Assembly (NCBI RefSeq): GCF_017163935.1
Contig: NZ_JABVZR010000001.1
Location: forward strand, 1,922,001-1,986,000
Direction: 5' to 3'
Length of the DNA stretch: 64,000 nucleotides
Origin: Novosphingobium terrae
GTDB taxonomy: Bacteria > Pseudomonadota > Alphaproteobacteria > Sphingomonadales > Sphingomonadaceae
In this document: in pieces, positions 63,307 to 64,000 of the stretch
Layout: each line of letters starts with the position of its first letter
How positions within the stretch are numbered: position 1 is the stretch's first letter
Notes under the pieces: generated by a model
What the model was told of the DNA's origin: nothing
Seen by the model: only the letters and a program-made list of their open reading frames with translations
Databases searched by the model: none
Program-made: the position numbers and the translations under genes

Positions 63307-64000
63307 TGCTCATCGATTCCCACTGCCACCTCAATTACAAAGGCCTGATCGAGCAACAGGGCGAGGTGCTGGCGCGCGCGCGGGCAGCGGGGATCGGCGC
63401 TTTTCTCAACATCTCGACAAGGCAGAGCGAATGGGCCGATGTGGTCGCCACGGCAGAGCGCGAAAGCGATGTCTGGGCAACCGTCGGCATCCATCCGCAT
63501 GAGGCCGATCAGCATGCCGATCTGGGCGAGGGGGCCCTGCTTGAGGCCACCAAGCACCCGCGTGTGATCGGCATCGGCGAAACGGGGCTGGATTACTATT
63601 ACGACCATTCGGACCGCGCGGTGCAGCAGGATCTGTTCCGCACCCATATCCGCGTGGCGCGTGAAACCGGTCTGCCGCTGATCATTCACACCCGCGAGGC
63701 GGAAGAGGATACGGCGCGCATCCTGACCGAGGAGATGGAGCAGGGGGCTTTCCCCGCGCTGATCCATTGCTTCACCGCTTCGGCCGATTTTGGCGAAAAG
63801 GTGCTCAATCTGGGATTAACCATATCGATCTCGGGCATTGTGACCTTCAAAAACGCCAAGGATCTTCAGGCCTTTGTCGCCACCATTCCGCAGGATCGCT
63901 TGCTGGTGGAGACGGATTCGCCTTTCCTCGCGCCGATCCCCCATCGCGGCAAGGTCTGCGAACCGGCCTATACCGCCGATACGGCGCGTTTCGTGGCCAA
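63306..64000 (+). CDS. tatD: TatD-family metal-dependent DNase (3'-partial)
   Basis: First 231 residues of a TatD-type nuclease, cut by the window edge. It opens MLIDSHCHLNYKGL with the H-x-H metal site, and has GIGETGLDYYYD (Glu), IIHTREAEED (His), HCFTAS and VETDSPFLAP (Asp). These proteins are 3'-5' exonucleases acting in DNA repair. It completes the core block. Start ATG 63306 overlaps the metG stop. Confidence 0.92.
   Translation, partial: MLIDSHCHLNYKGLIEQQGEVLARARAAGIGAFLNISTRQSEWADVVATAERESDVWATVGIHPHEADQHADLGEGALLEATKHPRVIGIGETGLDYYYDHSDRAVQQDLFRTHIRVARETGLPLIIHTREAEEDTARILTEEMEQGAFPALIHCFTASADFGEKVLNLGLTISISGIVTFKNAKDLQAFVATIPQDRLLVETDSPFLAPIPHRGKVCEPAYTADTARFVA

Noticed and set aside
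1..64000. CRISPR array, rRNA operon or replication origin
   Set aside because: No regularly spaced repeats, rRNA signatures or repABC-type genes were seen by reading.

Overview
The window looks like a chromosomal segment of a GC-rich alphaproteobacterium of the Sphingomonadales, probably Novosphingobium or a close relative. The best evidence is the right end (56.6-64 kb): a compact core block of mltB-type transglycosylase, rlpA-like, dac, tmk, holB, metG and tatD, read from protein motifs and gene order. The genus is an inference and was not checked against a database.

Layout. (1) 1-6.8 kb is a loose accessory stretch: a large unknown ORF open at the left edge, a HEPN-like protein, a transaldolase gene broken by one extra base, a HAD phosphatase, a NUDIX hydrolase and a receiver-like protein without its phospho-acceptor. 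(2) 7.35-12.0 kb is a leftward chromate-resistance operon: chrA transporter, Tat-exported Fe/Mn superoxide dismutase, rhodanese-ChrB-like fusion and a nine-heme cytochrome c. A periplasmic Bcp-like peroxiredoxin lies beside it. (3) 13.0-21.2 kb holds an ECF sigma/anti-sigma pair with two membrane-lipid modification operons: FAD oxidoreductase-DUF1365-CFA synthase-DUF6134 rightward, and DUF1295-CFA-like methyltransferase-membrane protein leftward. (4) 21.3-25.4 kb has a lipase-like hydrolase, a GlsB-type small membrane protein, an aquaporin, and an operon of a FixJ-like regulator with a degenerate receiver, a BLUF blue-light sensor and an unknown protein. (5) 25.5-27.0 kb is an IS110-family (IS1111-group) element abutting an inverted 157-bp fragment of a second copy.

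(6) 27.4-33.2 kb encodes an EAL phosphodiesterase, a LysM lipoprotein and a kinase-FHA-PP2C set like the threonine-phosphorylation switch of type VI secretion, with no T6SS structural gene in view. (7) 33.6-47.3 kb carries an MNT-HEPN protein and a Tn4371-like conjugation block traG-copG-trbBCDEJLFGI-DUF2274-alpA. traG is split by an in-frame amber codon and no relaxase is visible. (8) 47.4-53.2 kb has a cation-diffusion exporter and a HWE-type histidine kinase flanked by two single-domain receivers. (9) 53.4-56.5 kb is the end of an integrated element: a second IS1111-group element sits in the last codons of a tyrosine recombinase gene, which lies beside tRNA-Ser(UGA), the likely attachment site. 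Clustered direct repeats between them look like recombinase arm sites.

The trb block, AlpA-like regulator, recombinase and tRNA together suggest an integrative conjugative element extending leftward from the tRNA. The split traG, the disrupted recombinase and the missing relaxase suggest it is decayed or depends on helper functions. Its left boundary was not found, so it is unclear how much of 1-33 kb belongs to it.
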